DNA of 64,000 nt from Brachybacterium huguangmaarense (GTDB lineage: Bacteria; Actinomycetota; Actinomycetes; Actinomycetales; Dermabacteraceae), in contig NZ_CP107020.1 in NCBI RefSeq assembly GCF_025725725.1, forward strand, positions 2,976,001 through 3,040,000, read 5' to 3'. Both the position numbers and the translations under genes were made by a program. Below are positions 27,735-39,735 of the stretch, one piece after another. The first letter of the stretch is position 1. Every line of letters begins with the position of its first letter. Below the pieces are notes generated by a model. That model worked only from the letters and a program-made list of their open reading frames with translations, was not told the origin of the DNA and did no database searches.

Positions 27735-28657
27735 GCGTCGTCCTCCTGGGTGCGCGGATCGGGCGCAGACAGGATGTCACGGATCGCGGCGGTCTCGTGC
27801 GGCCCGAGGCCCGCCCGGGCGAGGGCGGCGAGCGCGAGCGCGCGGTATGTCGTCTCCGTGTCTCGCGGCGCGGTCCAGGTCGCCGCGGACTCGGCCTCGG
27901 CGATCGCGGCGAGGTGCGCCGCGACGGTCCCGGCGTCCCCGCGCATGACCGGTCCCGTGAGCGCCGCGGCGCCGCGCCGCAGGGACTCCTCGAGGGCGGC
28001 GCCGAGCAGGGGGCGCAGGTAGGCACCGGGGTCCTCGATGCCGATGTCGGCCAGCAGGTCGCGGGCCTGGGAGACGAGCACGGTGAGGTGGTTGGCGCCG
28101 TGGGACAGCGCCGCGTGGTACTGGGCGCGGTCCGCCTCGGCGACGGGCACCGGCTCCCCGCCCGTCTCGACCACGAGCGCGTGCGCGATCGCCTCGGCGG
28201 CGCCGCGCGCGGTGACCGCGACGGGGCAGCCGATCAGCCGGGGCAGGTCGGCGGCGGTGCCCGTGAACGTCATCGCCGGGTGCAGGGCGATCACGGCCGA
28301 CCCGCACGCGGCGAGCGGCTCGAGGACGGCGGTGCCGTGGGCGCCCGAGACGTGCACGAAGACCTGGCCGCCGGGCACGAGGCCGGTCGCCGCGATGCCG
28401 GCGGCGAGGCCCGCGAGCTGGTCGTCGGGCACGGCCAGGAGCACGACCTCGGAGCGTTCGACGATCTCGGCCACGCCGAGCAGCGGCACGCCGGGGAGCA
28501 GGTCGGCCGCGCGGGCGCGGGAGGTCTCGGAGACGGCGTAGGCGCCCGTGACGGCATGGCCCTCGGCGCGCCAGGCGGCCCCGAGCACGGCGCCGACCCT
28601 CCCGGCCCCGATGACGCCGATGCCCAGACGCGGGGCGGTGCTCGCGTGCTCGCTCAT
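27731..28657 (-). CDS. Rossmann-like / DUF2520 oxidoreductase-like protein
   Basis: 308 aa. N-terminal dinucleotide-binding GVIGAGRVGAVLGAAWRAEGH, then VVLLAVPDDQLAGLAAGI and VHVSGAHGTAVLEPL, ALHPAMTFTG; a C-terminal helical DUF2520 domain follows (AALSHGANHLTVLVSQA). It resembles ketopantoate-reductase-type folds, and its fixed place before panC suggests a link to pantothenate synthesis (possibly a PanE substitute), but the reaction is not established. Its ATG overlaps the stop of the upstream PH-domain gene. Confidence 0.85.
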   Translation of the reverse strand: MSEHASTAPRLGIGVIGAGRVGAVLGAAWRAEGHAVTGAYAVSETSRARAADLLPGVPLLGVAEIVERSEVVLLAVPDDQLAGLAAGIAATGLVPGGQVFVHVSGAHGTAVLEPLAACGSAVIALHPAMTFTGTAADLPRLIGCPVAVTARGAAEAIAHALVVETGGEPVPVAEADRAQYHAALSHGANHLTVLVSQARDLLADIGIEDPGAYLRPLLGAALEESLRRGAAALTGPVMRGDAGTVAAHLAAIAEAESAATWTAPRDTETTYRALALAALARAGLGPHETAAIRDILSAPDPRTQEDDA

Positions 28658-30225
28658 GCGGCCATCTCCTCCCCCGGCAGCTCGAGGGGCGGGCGGGGCC
28701 ACGTCTCGCGGTCGCGGTAGAGCCGGCCGCTCGCGGCGTCGCGCGCGAGGGTGTCGCGCAGGGCGACGGCGGCCTCGAGCGGCACGTCGGAGACCTCGGC
28801 GCTCGTGACCGCGACGGCGACGTCCACCGTCGCGACGCCCAGGCGCCGGGCGAGGGGGCCCTGGGCCAGCGTGACGCCCTGGATCCGCTCGCGGGGCACG
28901 AGGACGAGGCGCCGCGTGAGCACGCCGGTGCGCACGGCGAGCACCTCGGGCAGCAGCACGGCGACAGCGGTGCGGCGCGCGATCCAGAAGAGACGATGGG
29001 CCGCCCGCAGGCCGTCGAGCTCGCGGGCCGGGCGGGACAGCAGGTCGAGCGCGACGGCGAGGTCGTCGTCCGTGCCGAGCGGCGGCAGCAGGCTGCCGAG
29101 GGTGCGGTGCAGCTCCTCGACGGTGCCGACCGGCAGCACGTGGCTCGCGCCGTCGCCGCCGCCCTCGGCGCCGATGCCGGCGACGGTCGCGGTGGCCCCG
29201 ATCCAGCGGGGCCCGCGCCACAGGAGCGGCTGGGACAGGCGGAGGTCCTGGACGCGGCCGGGCCCGATGTTGTCGGTGCGGGTCGACAGCAGCCCGCGGC
29301 GCATGCGCAGGCCGCGCTCGGTGAGGCGGGAGACGAAGCCCCAGCCGTTCTCGATGCGACGGAGCACCATCTGCGGCACGATGAGCAGGGCCGGGATCAG
29401 GGCGGCGAGCGCGCCGAGACCGATGCCGTCGGTCGTGATCGAGACGACGACGGTGACGATCACCCAGACCAGGCCGACGAGCAGGCCGAGCATGAAGCCG
29501 AGGTCGCGCAGCATCGAGCGCAGCAGGCGCTCGGTCGGGACCTGGGCGATCGCATGGCCCTCGGTGACCCCGTCGTAGACGAAGGAGCGCACGCTCTCGC
29601 GCGCCGAGGAGCGCGCGGGTGCGGCGTCGGGATCGGGCTCGGGCTCGCCGGGCACGGCGTCCGGGCGCGGGCGCCGCGCGGATCCGACGGGGCTCGCGGC
29701 GACCTCGAGGATCTCGCGGCGGATGGTCTCGGCCTCGCGGCCCGTGACGTAGTCGAGGTCGAGGTGGGAGTCCGCGCCGCCGGCGATCTCGATGCGCACC
29801 TTGGCGAGCCCGAGCACGCGGGCGAGCAGCGGCCGCTCGACCGAGACCGACTCGATCTTCGAGCGGGGGGCGGTGCGCCGCGTGCGGGTGAGGACCCCGG
29901 CGTGCATGACCACCCCGTCGGCCGTGATCGCGTATGTCGTGCGCCACCACCGCAGGGTGCTCACGGCCATCGTCACGAGCAGGGCGGCCACGAGCAGCCC
30001 GGCGAACAGGAGGGCGCGCCGCCAGGTGAACTCGGAGGCGAGCCGGCCGAGGTTCTGGGCGGTGACGACCGCGACCAGCCCGGCCAGGAGCTTCCAGCCG
30101 GAGATGAGGGGGGTCAGCGGATGGGTGCGATGGAACGTGGGGGCGTCCTCGGGCGCGCCCTCCGGGACGAGCGTGCCCTCGGGCGGGGTCTCGTCGCCCG
30201 GAGGCGGGACGTCGGCGGCGCTCAC
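28654..30225 (-). CDS. Bacterial PH-domain membrane protein (YdbT-like)
   Basis: 523 aa. Three bacterial PH (DUF304/bPH2) units are recognisable by TYAITADGVVMHAGVLTRT, VSRLTERGLRMRRGLLSTR and LAVRTGVLTRRLVLVPRERI, separated by pairs of membrane helices (~45-90 and ~245-290) and an acidic Pro-rich loop (~185-210). The N-terminal 30 residues are acidic and Pro-rich. Function unknown; always paired with a smaller YdbS-like gene. GTG start overlapping the upstream gene (GTGA). Confidence 0.85.
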   Translation of the reverse strand: MSAADVPPPGDETPPEGTLVPEGAPEDAPTFHRTHPLTPLISGWKLLAGLVAVVTAQNLGRLASEFTWRRALLFAGLLVAALLVTMAVSTLRWWRTTYAITADGVVMHAGVLTRTRRTAPRSKIESVSVERPLLARVLGLAKVRIEIAGGADSHLDLDYVTGREAETIRREILEVAASPVGSARRPRPDAVPGEPEPDPDAAPARSSARESVRSFVYDGVTEGHAIAQVPTERLLRSMLRDLGFMLGLLVGLVWVIVTVVVSITTDGIGLGALAALIPALLIVPQMVLRRIENGWGFVSRLTERGLRMRRGLLSTRTDNIGPGRVQDLRLSQPLLWRGPRWIGATATVAGIGAEGGGDGASHVLPVGTVEELHRTLGSLLPPLGTDDDLAVALDLLSRPARELDGLRAAHRLFWIARRTAVAVLLPEVLAVRTGVLTRRLVLVPRERIQGVTLAQGPLARRLGVATVDVAVAVTSAEVSDVPLEAAVALRDTLARDAASGRLYRDRETWPRPPLELPGEEMAA

Positions 30226-30719
30226 AGCGACTGCATCCTCTCGATGCCGCGCGTCGTGAGCAGCTCCCGCAGCCGCTCGGCCTCCTCGCGCGGCAGCCCG
30301 GGAATCGAGCCGTCCACATCGGTCGAGGCCGTCGAGTAGGAGATGCGCGCGATGCCGAAGCGGCGCTCGATGGGCCCCTCATGGATCTCGACGCTCTGCA
30401 CGCGCCCGTACGGGGTACCGGTCACCGAGCGGAACATGATGCCGCTCGCGACGACGAGGTCCTCGTCGCGGTCGAGATAGCCCAGGGCGCGCACGCGCCG
30501 CGGGGTGAGGATCAGACCGGGCGCGACGACGAGCAGCGGCACGAGGGCCACGAGGCCGAGCCACCACCAGTCGAGCCGGACGGCGAGGACCACGCACGCG
30601 ACGGCGAGGGCGAGCGCGATCAGGTCCGGGATCAGGCCGCCGAGGTAGCGGGCCGGGATCAGGCGGGGCGAGACGGGCCGCAGGCCGTCGGCGCCGAGAA
30701 GGGTGCGCGCGGGACTCAT
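30222..30719 (-). CDS. Bacterial PH-domain membrane protein (YdbS-like)
   Basis: 165 aa: two adjacent membrane helices (residues ~30-70) followed by one bPH2 domain, with RALGYLDRDEDLVVASGIM, TPYGRVQSVEIHEGPIERRF and ARISYSTASTDVDGSIPGL. Partner of the YdbT-like protein next to it. This pair sits inside folate/pantothenate operons in many actinobacteria without a known role. Confidence 0.85.
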   Translation of the reverse strand: MSPARTLLGADGLRPVSPRLIPARYLGGLIPDLIALALAVACVVLAVRLDWWWLGLVALVPLLVVAPGLILTPRRVRALGYLDRDEDLVVASGIMFRSVTGTPYGRVQSVEIHEGPIERRFGIARISYSTASTDVDGSIPGLPREEAERLRELLTTRGIERMQSL

Positions 30720-30739
30720 GGGTCCATGGTGTCAGGTGC

Positions 30740-31249
30740 TCAGGCCCGCGTGCCCGTGCTCTCGGTGGCGTTGCCGCCGTCCTCGGGCGGGAGGGTGCCC
30801 CAGCGCTCGACGATCACGCCCACGATGCCGAGCACGATGCCGCCGAGGGCCGCGAACGAGGTGGGCAGGACGGCCTGGACGAGGTCCCCTCCCCCGCGGC
30901 CGAGCAGGAACAGGGCCTCCCCCGCGAACAGGCCGCCGACGATCGCGCCGGTGAGGGCGGCGGCACGGGCGAGCAGCACGGTGCGATAGGCGGTCGGCAT
31001 GTCGAGCTGGTGGCGGCGCGGTGCGAGCGTCGGGTTGCGGTGGCGCTCCTCGGACTCCTGGAGGTAGCGGCGCAGGGGCAGGCCGAGCAGGAGCAGCACG
31101 CCGGCGAGCACGAGCAGCACGATGCCCGTGAGCCAGCCCGCGACGGGGATCGCGGAGCCGTGGGAGGCCACGAGCTGGGAGGCGAGGGCGCCGACGGCCG
31201 CCGCCGCGAGCAGCGCGACGATCAGCCATGGGATGTTCAGCGGCTTCAT
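30740..31249 (-). CDS. DUF3180 membrane protein
   Basis: 169 aa with four predicted membrane segments (about 7-28, 35-58, 95-118, 125-150). LAPRRHQLDMPTAYRTVLLARA in the central loop is a family hallmark. DUF3180 genes follow folK in actinobacteria; function unknown. Its ATG overlaps the folBK stop (ATGA). Confidence 0.85.
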   Translation of the reverse strand: MKPLNIPWLIVALLAAAAVGALASQLVASHGSAIPVAGWLTGIVLLVLAGVLLLLGLPLRRYLQESEERHRNPTLAPRRHQLDMPTAYRTVLLARAAALTGAIVGGLFAGEALFLLGRGGGDLVQAVLPTSFAALGGIVLGIVGVIVERWGTLPPEDGGNATESTGTRA

Positions 31250-32118
31250 GGCGTCCTCGGGCTCCGCACGCCGTCGCGGTCCGGCGCGTGCGCGGCGAGG
31301 TCCGCGACCCGGCCGCGGCCGGGCAGGACGTCGTCGGGACGGGCGGCCGCCCACGGTGCCAGCACGAAGGCGCGCTCGTGGGCGCGCGGGTGCGGGAGGG
31401 TGAGGTCGGGGTCGTCCTGGACCAGCTCGCCCCACGTGACGACGTCGACGTCGAGGGTGCGCGGGCCCCAGCGCACGGTCCGCTCGCGGTGCGCGTCGGC
31501 CTCGATCGTGTGGGCGAGGTCGAGCAGCTCCCACGGTCCGAGGTCGGTGCGGAGGCCGACCACGGTGTTGAGGTAGGGGCCCTGCTCGGCGCCGTCGACG
31601 AGCACGCCGCCGACCGGGTCGGTCTCGACGACCGGCGCCGTCCAGGCGATCTCGACGCCCTCCGCGCCCGCGAGCAGCTCGAGGGCACGGCGCACGTGGG
31701 CCTCGCGGTCGCCCAGGTTGGTGCCGAGCGCGAGCACGGCGGGCACGGGCGGGGCGTCGCGGCGGATGCGCACGGCGACGTCGGCGAAGGGGTGCGGGAT
31801 CGGCGCCGAGGGCTTGTGCACCGTCACCTCGACGGCGCGCACGAGGGGCTGCTGGGCCAGGACGGCATCGGCGAGACGCCGGGCGAGGGTCTCGATGAGG
31901 TCGAGCGCGCCCGTGCCGACGACGTCGACGACGAGCCCCGCGACGGCGCCGTAGTCGACCGTGCGGGACAGGGCGTCGTCACGCGCCGCGGGGGCGGTGT
32001 CGAGATGGAGCGTCACGTCGACGACGAACTCCTGGCCGTCACGCTTCTCGGCGGCGAGCACGCCGTGGTGGCCGCGGGCGCGCACCCCGGTCAGCTCGAT
32101 CGTGTCGTGGCGCCTCAT
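31246..32118 (-). CDS. folK: Bifunctional dihydroneopterin aldolase / HPPK (FolB-FolK fusion)
   Basis: 290 aa fusion of two consecutive folate enzymes. Residues 1-~120 are FolB (DTIELTGVRARGHHGVLAAE, VDYGAVAGLV, LIETLARRLADAVL); residues ~128-290 are HPPK (VLALGTNLGDREAHVRRAL, and the pyrophosphokinase signature VRWGPRTLDVDVVTWGE and LPHPRAHERAFVLAPW). It makes 6-hydroxymethyl-dihydropterin and pyrophosphorylates it for FolP. Overlaps folP by 4 nt and DUF3180 by 4 nt. Confidence 0.95.
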   Translation of the reverse strand: MRRHDTIELTGVRARGHHGVLAAEKRDGQEFVVDVTLHLDTAPAARDDALSRTVDYGAVAGLVVDVVGTGALDLIETLARRLADAVLAQQPLVRAVEVTVHKPSAPIPHPFADVAVRIRRDAPPVPAVLALGTNLGDREAHVRRALELLAGAEGVEIAWTAPVVETDPVGGVLVDGAEQGPYLNTVVGLRTDLGPWELLDLAHTIEADAHRERTVRWGPRTLDVDVVTWGELVQDDPDLTLPHPRAHERAFVLAPWAAARPDDVLPGRGRVADLAAHAPDRDGVRSPRTP

Positions 32119-32993
32119 GTCCGGGCCGTCCCGTCACGGTGGCGGGTGAGCTCGCGCACGGCGGCGGTCCCCGCGACCGAGGGCCCGACGTCGTGCACGC
32201 GCACGCACCAGGCGCCGCGCAGCGCGCTGTAGGTCGTGAGGGCGGCGGTGACCGCGTCGCGGTCGAGCGGGGCGCCGTCGGCGGTGGTGAGGCTGGCGAT
32301 CGAGCGCTTGCGCGACACGCCGATCAGGAGCGGCAGGCCGAGGGCGTCGAGGGTCTCCCAGCGGGCGAGCAGGTCCCAGTCGTGGCCGCCGCGCTTGGCG
32401 AAGCCGAGGCCGGGGTCGGCGACGATCGCCCGGCGCTCGACCCCGGCGGCGGTGAGCGCCTCGACGCGCGCGGCGAGCTCGGAGGCGACGTCCACGGCGA
32501 TGTCGTCGTAGTCGGCGAGAGAGCTCATGACGTCGGCGTGGCCTCGCCAGTGCATCGCGACCATCACGGGCGGCGTGCCGCCGGCGGTGCGGGCGCGCGC
32601 GACCAGGGCGGGCATCTCGGGGTCGGCGAGCCCGCCGGACACGTCGTTGACGATCATCGCGCCCGCCTCGAGGGCCGCGGCGGCGACCTCGGCGCGCATC
32701 GTGTCGACGCTCACGCACACGCCGTCGCGGGCGAGGGCGCCGACGACCGGGAGCACGCGGCGCAGCTCCTCGGCGGCGTCGACGCGCTCGGCGCCGGGAC
32801 GGGTGGACTCCCCGCCGACGTCGATGATCGCGGCGCCCGCGGCGAGCAGGGCGCGCGCGTGCGCGAGGGCCTCGGCGGGCTCGTCGTGCTCCCCGCCGTC
32901 GGAGAAGGAGTCGGGGGTGACGTTGAGGATGCCCATGACGAGCGTGTCCTCGCGCTCAGCGAGGCGGGGCGGGAGGCCGTGGGGTCGCAGCAT
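32115..32993 (-). CDS. folP: Dihydropteroate synthase
   Basis: 292 aa TIM barrel. MGILNVTPDSFSDGGEH, DVGGESTRPGAERVDA, VSVDTMRAEVA, MIVNDVSGGLADPEM, DPGLGFAKRGGHDWDLL and GVSRKRSI are the pterin and pABA sites. It condenses hydroxymethyldihydropterin pyrophosphate with p-aminobenzoate and is the sulfonamide target. Lies 6 nt after folE in the folE-folP-folBK operon. Confidence 0.97.
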   Translation of the reverse strand: MLRPHGLPPRLAEREDTLVMGILNVTPDSFSDGGEHDEPAEALAHARALLAAGAAIIDVGGESTRPGAERVDAAEELRRVLPVVGALARDGVCVSVDTMRAEVAAAALEAGAMIVNDVSGGLADPEMPALVARARTAGGTPPVMVAMHWRGHADVMSSLADYDDIAVDVASELAARVEALTAAGVERRAIVADPGLGFAKRGGHDWDLLARWETLDALGLPLLIGVSRKRSIASLTTADGAPLDRDAVTAALTTYSALRGAWCVRVHDVGPSVAGTAAVRELTRHRDGTART

Positions 32994-32999
32994 GAGCCG

Positions 33000-33560
33000 T
33001 CAGCCCCTGACGATCAGGCTCATCGCCTCGGCCCGGGTGGCGCTCTCGCGCAGCATCCCGCGGACGGCCGAGGTGACCGTGCGCGCCCCCTCCGCGCGGG
33101 CCCCGCGCATCGACATGCACAGGTGCTCGGCCTCGATCACGACGATCGCGCCGCCCGCGCCCAGGTCCGTCATGAGGGCGTCGGCGATCTGGCTCGTCAG
33201 GCGCTCCTGGACCTGTGGGCGCCGCGCGAAGACCTGCACCGCGCGGGCGAGCTTGGACAGGCCCGTCACGGTCTCCCCGTTGGGGATGTAGCCCACGTGC
33301 GCATGCCCGAAGAAGGGCAGCAGGTGGTGCTCGCACATCGAGTGGAAGCGGATGTCGCGCACGAGCACGAGCTCCTGGTGGTCGATCGCGAAGTGCGTGG
33401 ACAGCGGCTCGTGCGCGTCCTGCTCGAGCCCGGAGAAGACCTCGGCGTACATGCGGGCCACGCGCGCAGGGGTCTCGCGCAGGCCGTCACGGTCGGGGTC
33501 CTCGCCGATCCCGGCGAGGATCTCGCGGACGGCGGCCTCGATGCGGGGTGCGTCGACCAT
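33000..33560 (-). CDS. folE: GTP cyclohydrolase I
   Basis: 186 aa. Makes dihydroneopterin triphosphate from GTP. Zinc and active-site residues are in [39 protein letters not shown] and [19 protein letters not shown]. The ATG at 33560 follows GGAGG by 4 nt; the frame extends far upstream but that part is a shadow of ftsH. First of the folate genes, directly downstream of ftsH. Confidence 0.96.
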   Translation of the reverse strand: MVDAPRIEAAVREILAGIGEDPDRDGLRETPARVARMYAEVFSGLEQDAHEPLSTHFAIDHQELVLVRDIRFHSMCEHHLLPFFGHAHVGYIPNGETVTGLSKLARAVQVFARRPQVQERLTSQIADALMTDLGAGGAIVVIEAEHLCMSMRGARAEGARTVTSAVRGMLRESATRAEAMSLIVRG

Positions 33561-33571
33561 CCGTCCTCCGT

Positions 33572-35620
<2,049 letters not shown>

Positions 35621-35623
35621 GTA

Positions 35624-36190
35624 TCAGTCCTCGTAGACGGAGCGCTTGAGCACGCCGACGTAGGGAAGGTTGCGGTACCGCTCGGCGAAGTCGAGGCCGT
35701 ACCCGATGACGAATTCGTTGGGGATGTCGAAGCCGACGTAGCGAACGTCGATCTCGACGCGCGCAGCCTCGGGCTTGCGCAGGAGGGTGCACACCTCGAC
35801 ACTGCGCGGCCCGCGCGAGCGCAGGTTCGACAGCAGCCACGAGAGGGTCAGGCCCGAGTCGATGATGTCCTCGACGATGAGCACCCGGCGGTCGGTGATG
35901 TCGGCGCCGAGGTCCTTGAGGATGCGCACCACGCCCGAGGACTTGGTGCCCGAGCCGTAGGACGAGACGGCCATCCAGTCCATCTCGCACGGCAGGTCGA
36001 TGCGGCGCGCGAGATCGGCCATGACCATCACGGCGCCCTTGAGCACTCCCACCAGGATGGGCGGCTCGTCCGCATAGTCCGCGGCGATCGTGCGACCGAG
36101 CTCGGCCAGCCTGGACTCGATCTGCTCGGCGGACAGCAGGACGTTCTCGACGTCGTCGTGCATGCTCGACGTCGGGCGGGAATCGGACAC
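35624..36190 (-). CDS. hpt: Hypoxanthine phosphoribosyltransferase
   Basis: 188 aa. PRPP-binding signature [18 protein letters not shown], with [19 protein letters not shown] and the flap [13 protein letters not shown]; salvages hypoxanthine/guanine. A GTG at 36190 was chosen because GAGGAG lies 6 nt upstream; an ATG at 36163 ([10 protein letters not shown]) is the alternative. tilS-hpt-ftsH is a conserved bacterial gene string. Confidence 0.95.
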   Translation of the reverse strand: MSDSRPTSSMHDDVENVLLSAEQIESRLAELGRTIAADYADEPPILVGVLKGAVMVMADLARRIDLPCEMDWMAVSSYGSGTKSSGVVRILKDLGADITDRRVLIVEDIIDSGLTLSWLLSNLRSRGPRSVEVCTLLRKPEAARVEIDVRYVGFDIPNEFVIGYGLDFAERYRNLPYVGVLKRSVYED

Positions 36191-36228
36191 GCGAGGCTCC
36201 TCGGGTGATCGGGTGAGGCCGCGCAGGC

Positions 36229-37323
36229 TCAGGATCGGCGACGGTCCTCGGGGGCGAGGCGCCACACGAGAAGACCCTCGCGGCGAGCGGCCTCGATCCT
36301 ACCCGGAAGGGGGATCGGACCCTGACCGTGCCATGAGACGACGAGGGCGTCGCACGCGAGCACCTGGCGTCGCAGGAGGGACTTGTCCGAGGGCGTGCCC
36401 CCGTCGGTCTCGGCCTGCCGGGCGGCGTCGCGCAGGACCCGGGTGCGGATCGCCGTCGGCTGCGCCGCGAGCGCGTGCACGTCGAGTCCCAGCAGGTCAC
36501 CGGCGTTTTCGTCGACGTCCCGGCGCACGTGCTCGAGCACCTCGGCGGCGCGTGCGTCGAGCAGGTCGGCGTCCGGGCGCACGAGCTCGGCGGTCCGGGC
36601 GAGGTTGGTGTCGATCTGTTCGCCCAGGGCGTCACGCAGCAGCGGCAGCACCTCGCGACGCACCCGCACACGCAGCAGCGACGTGTCCTCGTTCATGGGG
36701 TCGTCCCACCACTCGACGTCGTGGAGGCGGCAGACGGCCTCGGTGTCGGTGCGGCGCAGCGCGGTCGTCTCGTCGCGCCCGCTGCCGAGGAAGGGGCGCA
36801 GGAGCGGGCCGCTCGCGGTGGGCATGCCGGCGAGCGCTCGGGCGCCCGCCCCGCGGGCGAGCGCCATGAGCACCTGCTCGGCCTGGTCGTCGAGCGTGTG
36901 GCCGAGCAGCAGGGCGAGCGCCCCGCGGTCGGCCCGGAGCCCCTCGAGCGCCTCGTGGCGGGCGTCGCGGGCGGCGTTCTCGAGGCCGCCCGGGCGGCTC
37001 CGGTCCACGTGGACGCGGTGCACGTGCACGACGGACGCGCCGAGACGCTCGCACGCGAGAGCGGCGCGCTCGGCGACCGCGTCCGATCCCTCCTGGAGCC
37101 CGTGGTCGATGATCGCGGCCTCCGTCTCGAGCCCCATGCGGGAGCCCACCCACGCCGTGGTCGCCAGCAGCGCGAGGGAGTCGGCGCCGCCGCTCACCCC
37201 CACGAGCAGGCGCGGCGCGAGCCCGACCGGGTCGGTCCGGTCGGCGAGGGTCTCGAGGCGGGCGGCGAGCGCGACCCGCACGGACGTGCGGGCGCGGGCC
37301 ACGACGGGGGGCGGCCCGCTCAT
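36229..37323 (-). CDS. tilS: tRNA(Ile)-lysidine synthase
   Basis: 364 aa. N-terminal PP-loop ATPase with [11 protein letters not shown] at about 44-54, [11 protein letters not shown] and [31 protein letters not shown] and the [20 protein letters not shown] segment contact tRNA. Converts C34 of the AUA-decoding tRNA-Ile to lysidine. Short form lacking the long C-terminal domain, as in other actinobacteria. 10 nt after dacB. Confidence 0.95.
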   Translation of the reverse strand: MSGPPPVVARARTSVRVALAARLETLADRTDPVGLAPRLLVGVSGGADSLALLATTAWVGSRMGLETEAAIIDHGLQEGSDAVAERAALACERLGASVVHVHRVHVDRSRPGGLENAARDARHEALEGLRADRGALALLLGHTLDDQAEQVLMALARGAGARALAGMPTASGPLLRPFLGSGRDETTALRRTDTEAVCRLHDVEWWDDPMNEDTSLLRVRVRREVLPLLRDALGEQIDTNLARTAELVRPDADLLDARAAEVLEHVRRDVDENAGDLLGLDVHALAAQPTAIRTRVLRDAARQAETDGGTPSDKSLLRRQVLACDALVVSWHGQGPIPLPGRIEAARREGLLVWRLAPEDRRRS

Positions 37324-37333
37324 GCCGGAGGCC

Positions 37334-38731
37334 TCATGTCGAGGAGGTGACGATCTCGGTCGCGATCGCGTCGACGGCCGCCTTCGCCTTCGCGCTGTCG
37401 GCCGACTCGAAGCCGTACACGACGATCGAGAAGCCGACCGAGCGCCCGTCCGGGAGCGCGACCACGCCGACGAGGGTCGAGGTGCCGCCGAGGTAGCCCG
37501 TCTTGCCGCGCACGAGACCGCGGCCGTCCGCGACGGCAGGGGCGCCGAAGCGGTCGGCGAGGGTGCCGGTCAGGCCCGCGATCGGCACCTCGGTGAGCAT
37601 CGCGCGCAGGGACGGCGACGTGTCGGGGGCGTCGAGCTCGGCGACCACCCCGGCCAGCAGTTCGGGCGGGACGCGGTCGTCGACGGCGAGGCCGCACGTG
37701 TCCTTGAGGGCGAAGCCGTCGTGGGTCAGCCCCTGCTCGGTCGCGAGGTCCTCGATCTCGGCCTGGACGGCCGCGGCGGCGCCCTCCGGGGTGGCGGGCT
37801 CGCCGCGCGCGATCGCGACGAGTCGGCCGAGCACCTCGGCGGTCGTGTTGTCGGAGATCAGGAGGGTGTGGGCGACGAGGTCGGACAGGGGGGCGGACTG
37901 GATGGCGTCCCGCTCGCCGCCCTCGGGCGCTGCCTGGCGCACGATCGCGTCGTCGACCTGCACGCCCCGCTCGCGCAGGAGGCGCTGGAAGACCGTGGCG
38001 GCGTCCATCGCGGGGTCGGTGGACTTCGCGCCGTACTCGGCGCCGTCGAGCCAGCCCTCGTCGATCGCGAGCGCCGACGTCGGGGCGACCCAGCCGCCCG
38101 CGGGGCCGTTGGCGCCCCACGAGGGGTTGACGCCGCCCGAGAACAGGGTGTCGTCGAGCGCGAGGGTCACGTGGCCGGTCCCGGCCTTCTGGATGCGCGC
38201 GGTCGCGAGGTCGGCGAGCGTGCCCAGGCTCTCCTCGGTCAGGCGCATGTCGCCGCCGCCCACGAGCGTCAGGGTGCCGCCGTCGAGCACCGTGGTCGTG
38301 GGCAGGGTCTCGTCGGCGTCGAGGGTGCGCAGGGCGGCGGTCGCGGTCAGCAGCTTGAGGGTCGAGGCGGGAGTGCGCGCGGTCGCGGCGTCGCGCGAGG
38401 CCAGGACGTCGCCGCTCTCGGCGTCGATCACGCTGTAGGCGAGGTGACCGGCGACGACGGGGTCCGCGGCGTGGGCGTCCATCCGGGTCTGGAGGTCGGC
38501 GGCGAGCCCCGGCGCCTCCGAGGCGGCCTCGGTGGGGGCCAGGGCGCGGCGCGAGGGGCGCTCGTAGTCCTCGCCGACGGCCCGGGGACGGGCCGTGGAC
38601 TGCCCGGAGTCGGACTCGACGGTGAGCACACCGGGGAAGGCGTCGGTGATGTCGCCGACCACGTAGAAGGCGACGGGCAGGGCGGCGCACAGGCCGATGG
38701 CCACTGCGCGCCAGATCCGATCGCCCTTCAT
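37334..38731 (-). CDS. dacB: D-alanyl-D-alanine carboxypeptidase/endopeptidase (PBP4, S13)
   Basis: 465 aa. N-terminal signal anchor (~8-28), then the penicillin-binding fold: SxxK in TPASTLKLLTA, SxN in LLISDNTTAEVLGR, KTG in VRGKTGYLGGTS. Trims peptidoglycan stem peptides outside the membrane. The ATG at 38731 with AGGAGG upstream was preferred over longer in-frame starts. Divergent from ppa across 253 bp, the standard actinobacterial arrangement ppa/dacB-tilS-hpt-ftsH. Confidence 0.93.
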   Translation of the reverse strand: MKGDRIWRAVAIGLCAALPVAFYVVGDITDAFPGVLTVESDSGQSTARPRAVGEDYERPSRRALAPTEAASEAPGLAADLQTRMDAHAADPVVAGHLAYSVIDAESGDVLASRDAATARTPASTLKLLTATAALRTLDADETLPTTTVLDGGTLTLVGGGDMRLTEESLGTLADLATARIQKAGTGHVTLALDDTLFSGGVNPSWGANGPAGGWVAPTSALAIDEGWLDGAEYGAKSTDPAMDAATVFQRLLRERGVQVDDAIVRQAAPEGGERDAIQSAPLSDLVAHTLLISDNTTAEVLGRLVAIARGEPATPEGAAAAVQAEIEDLATEQGLTHDGFALKDTCGLAVDDRVPPELLAGVVAELDAPDTSPSLRAMLTEVPIAGLTGTLADRFGAPAVADGRGLVRGKTGYLGGTSTLVGVVALPDGRSVGFSIVVYGFESADSAKAKAAVDAIATEIVTSST

Positions 38732-38921
38732 CCGTCCTCCTGCTCCGCCGTTCCCGGCCGTGCCTGTCCGCCGCCCCGGGACGGCGGTCCTCCCGGCGCG
38801 GCCGCGAGCCGCGATCCTTCCACACCTGCCCGAGGGCCCTGCCCGTCCGGCCGCGATCTCCTCCGCGTGCCCGGGGTGCGTGATCGTCCCGCCGCGCCCG
38901 TCGGGTGCGACCGTCCCACGA

Positions 38922-38927
38922 TAGAGT
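38922..38927 (+). promoter_or_regulatory. Putative ppa -10 element (TAGAGT)
   Basis: TAGAGT in the dacB-ppa divergent region, leaving a ~50-nt leader before the ppa GTG. Confidence 0.35.
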
Positions 38928-38984
38928 GTGCCCACTCGTCCCACCCAGCCCGCCCCCGGGCCCGACCGCAATGGAGCATCACAC

Positions 38985-39497
38985 GTGGAATTCGACGTCA
39001 CGATCGAGATCCCTCGCGGGAACCGCAACAAGTACGAGGTGGACCACCACAACGGCCGCATCCGGCTGGACCGCATGCTCTTTACGGCGACGCGCTATCC
39101 GGACGACTACGGGTTCATCGAGGGCACGCTGGGCGAGGACGGCGACCCGCTGGACTGCCTGGTCCTGCTCGAGGAGCCGACGTTCCCGGGCTGCCTGATC
39201 CGCTGCCGCGCCCTCGGCATGTTCCGCATGCGCGACGAGTCCGGCGGCGACGACAAGATCGTGGCCGTGCCGGTGGGCGACCAGCGCCAGGTGCGCCGCC
39301 AGGAGCTGACGGACGTCTCGGAGTTCCACCGTCTCGAGATCCAGCACTTCTTCGAGGTCTACAAGGATCTCGAGCCCGGCAAGAGCGTCGAGGGCGCCCA
39401 CTGGGAGGGCCGCAGCGACGCCGAGGCCGAGATCCGCCGCTCCTATGAGCGCGCCAAGGGCACCGAGCACGAGAACGACTTCACCCAGGACATCTGA
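38985..39497 (+). CDS. ppa: Inorganic pyrophosphatase
   Basis: 170 aa family I enzyme. [14 protein letters not shown] contains the metal-binding DxDPxD motif; [12 protein letters not shown] and [16 protein letters not shown] are substrate loops. Hydrolyses PPi and drives biosynthesis. The GTG at 38985 with GGAG upstream was chosen because the conserved N-terminus [11 protein letters not shown] begins there. Confidence 0.96.
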   Translation: MEFDVTIEIPRGNRNKYEVDHHNGRIRLDRMLFTATRYPDDYGFIEGTLGEDGDPLDCLVLLEEPTFPGCLIRCRALGMFRMRDESGGDDKIVAVPVGDQRQVRRQELTDVSEFHRLEIQHFFEVYKDLEPGKSVEGAHWEGRSDAEAEIRRSYERAKGTEHENDFTQDI

Positions 39498-39571
39498 GGG
39501 CCCGCGGGGCTGGAGGGCTGAGGGGCGCCTCTCCTGAGCGCAGAGGGAGTCCCGGCGCCGCTGTCCCTGGG

Positions 39572-39668
39572 GATCGCCACATCCGGCGGAACCCTCCGTT
39601 CCTGAGCACATCGAGATCGTCTTGTCGGGCGGAATTCGCCGCGAATTCCACCCGACAAGGCGATCTCG
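39572..39668 (+). repeat. Palindromic repeat element, left copy
   Basis: A ~97-nt element of three related half-units: a degenerate one (39572-39594) and two arranged as an inverted repeat forming a 57-nt palindrome (39612-39668) with outer arms CGAGATCG/CGATCTCG and inner GGAATTC/GAATTCC. The right copy at 40979-41074 has the same order and orientation. The pair brackets the nuclease-like gene at 39736. Confidence 0.8.
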
Positions 39669-39735
39669 TTCGTGATGCGCGAGAAGGGAGCGGGGCCGAG
39701 CACCGCGCCTCGGTGCGTCTCCGGCCCCGTCTTGT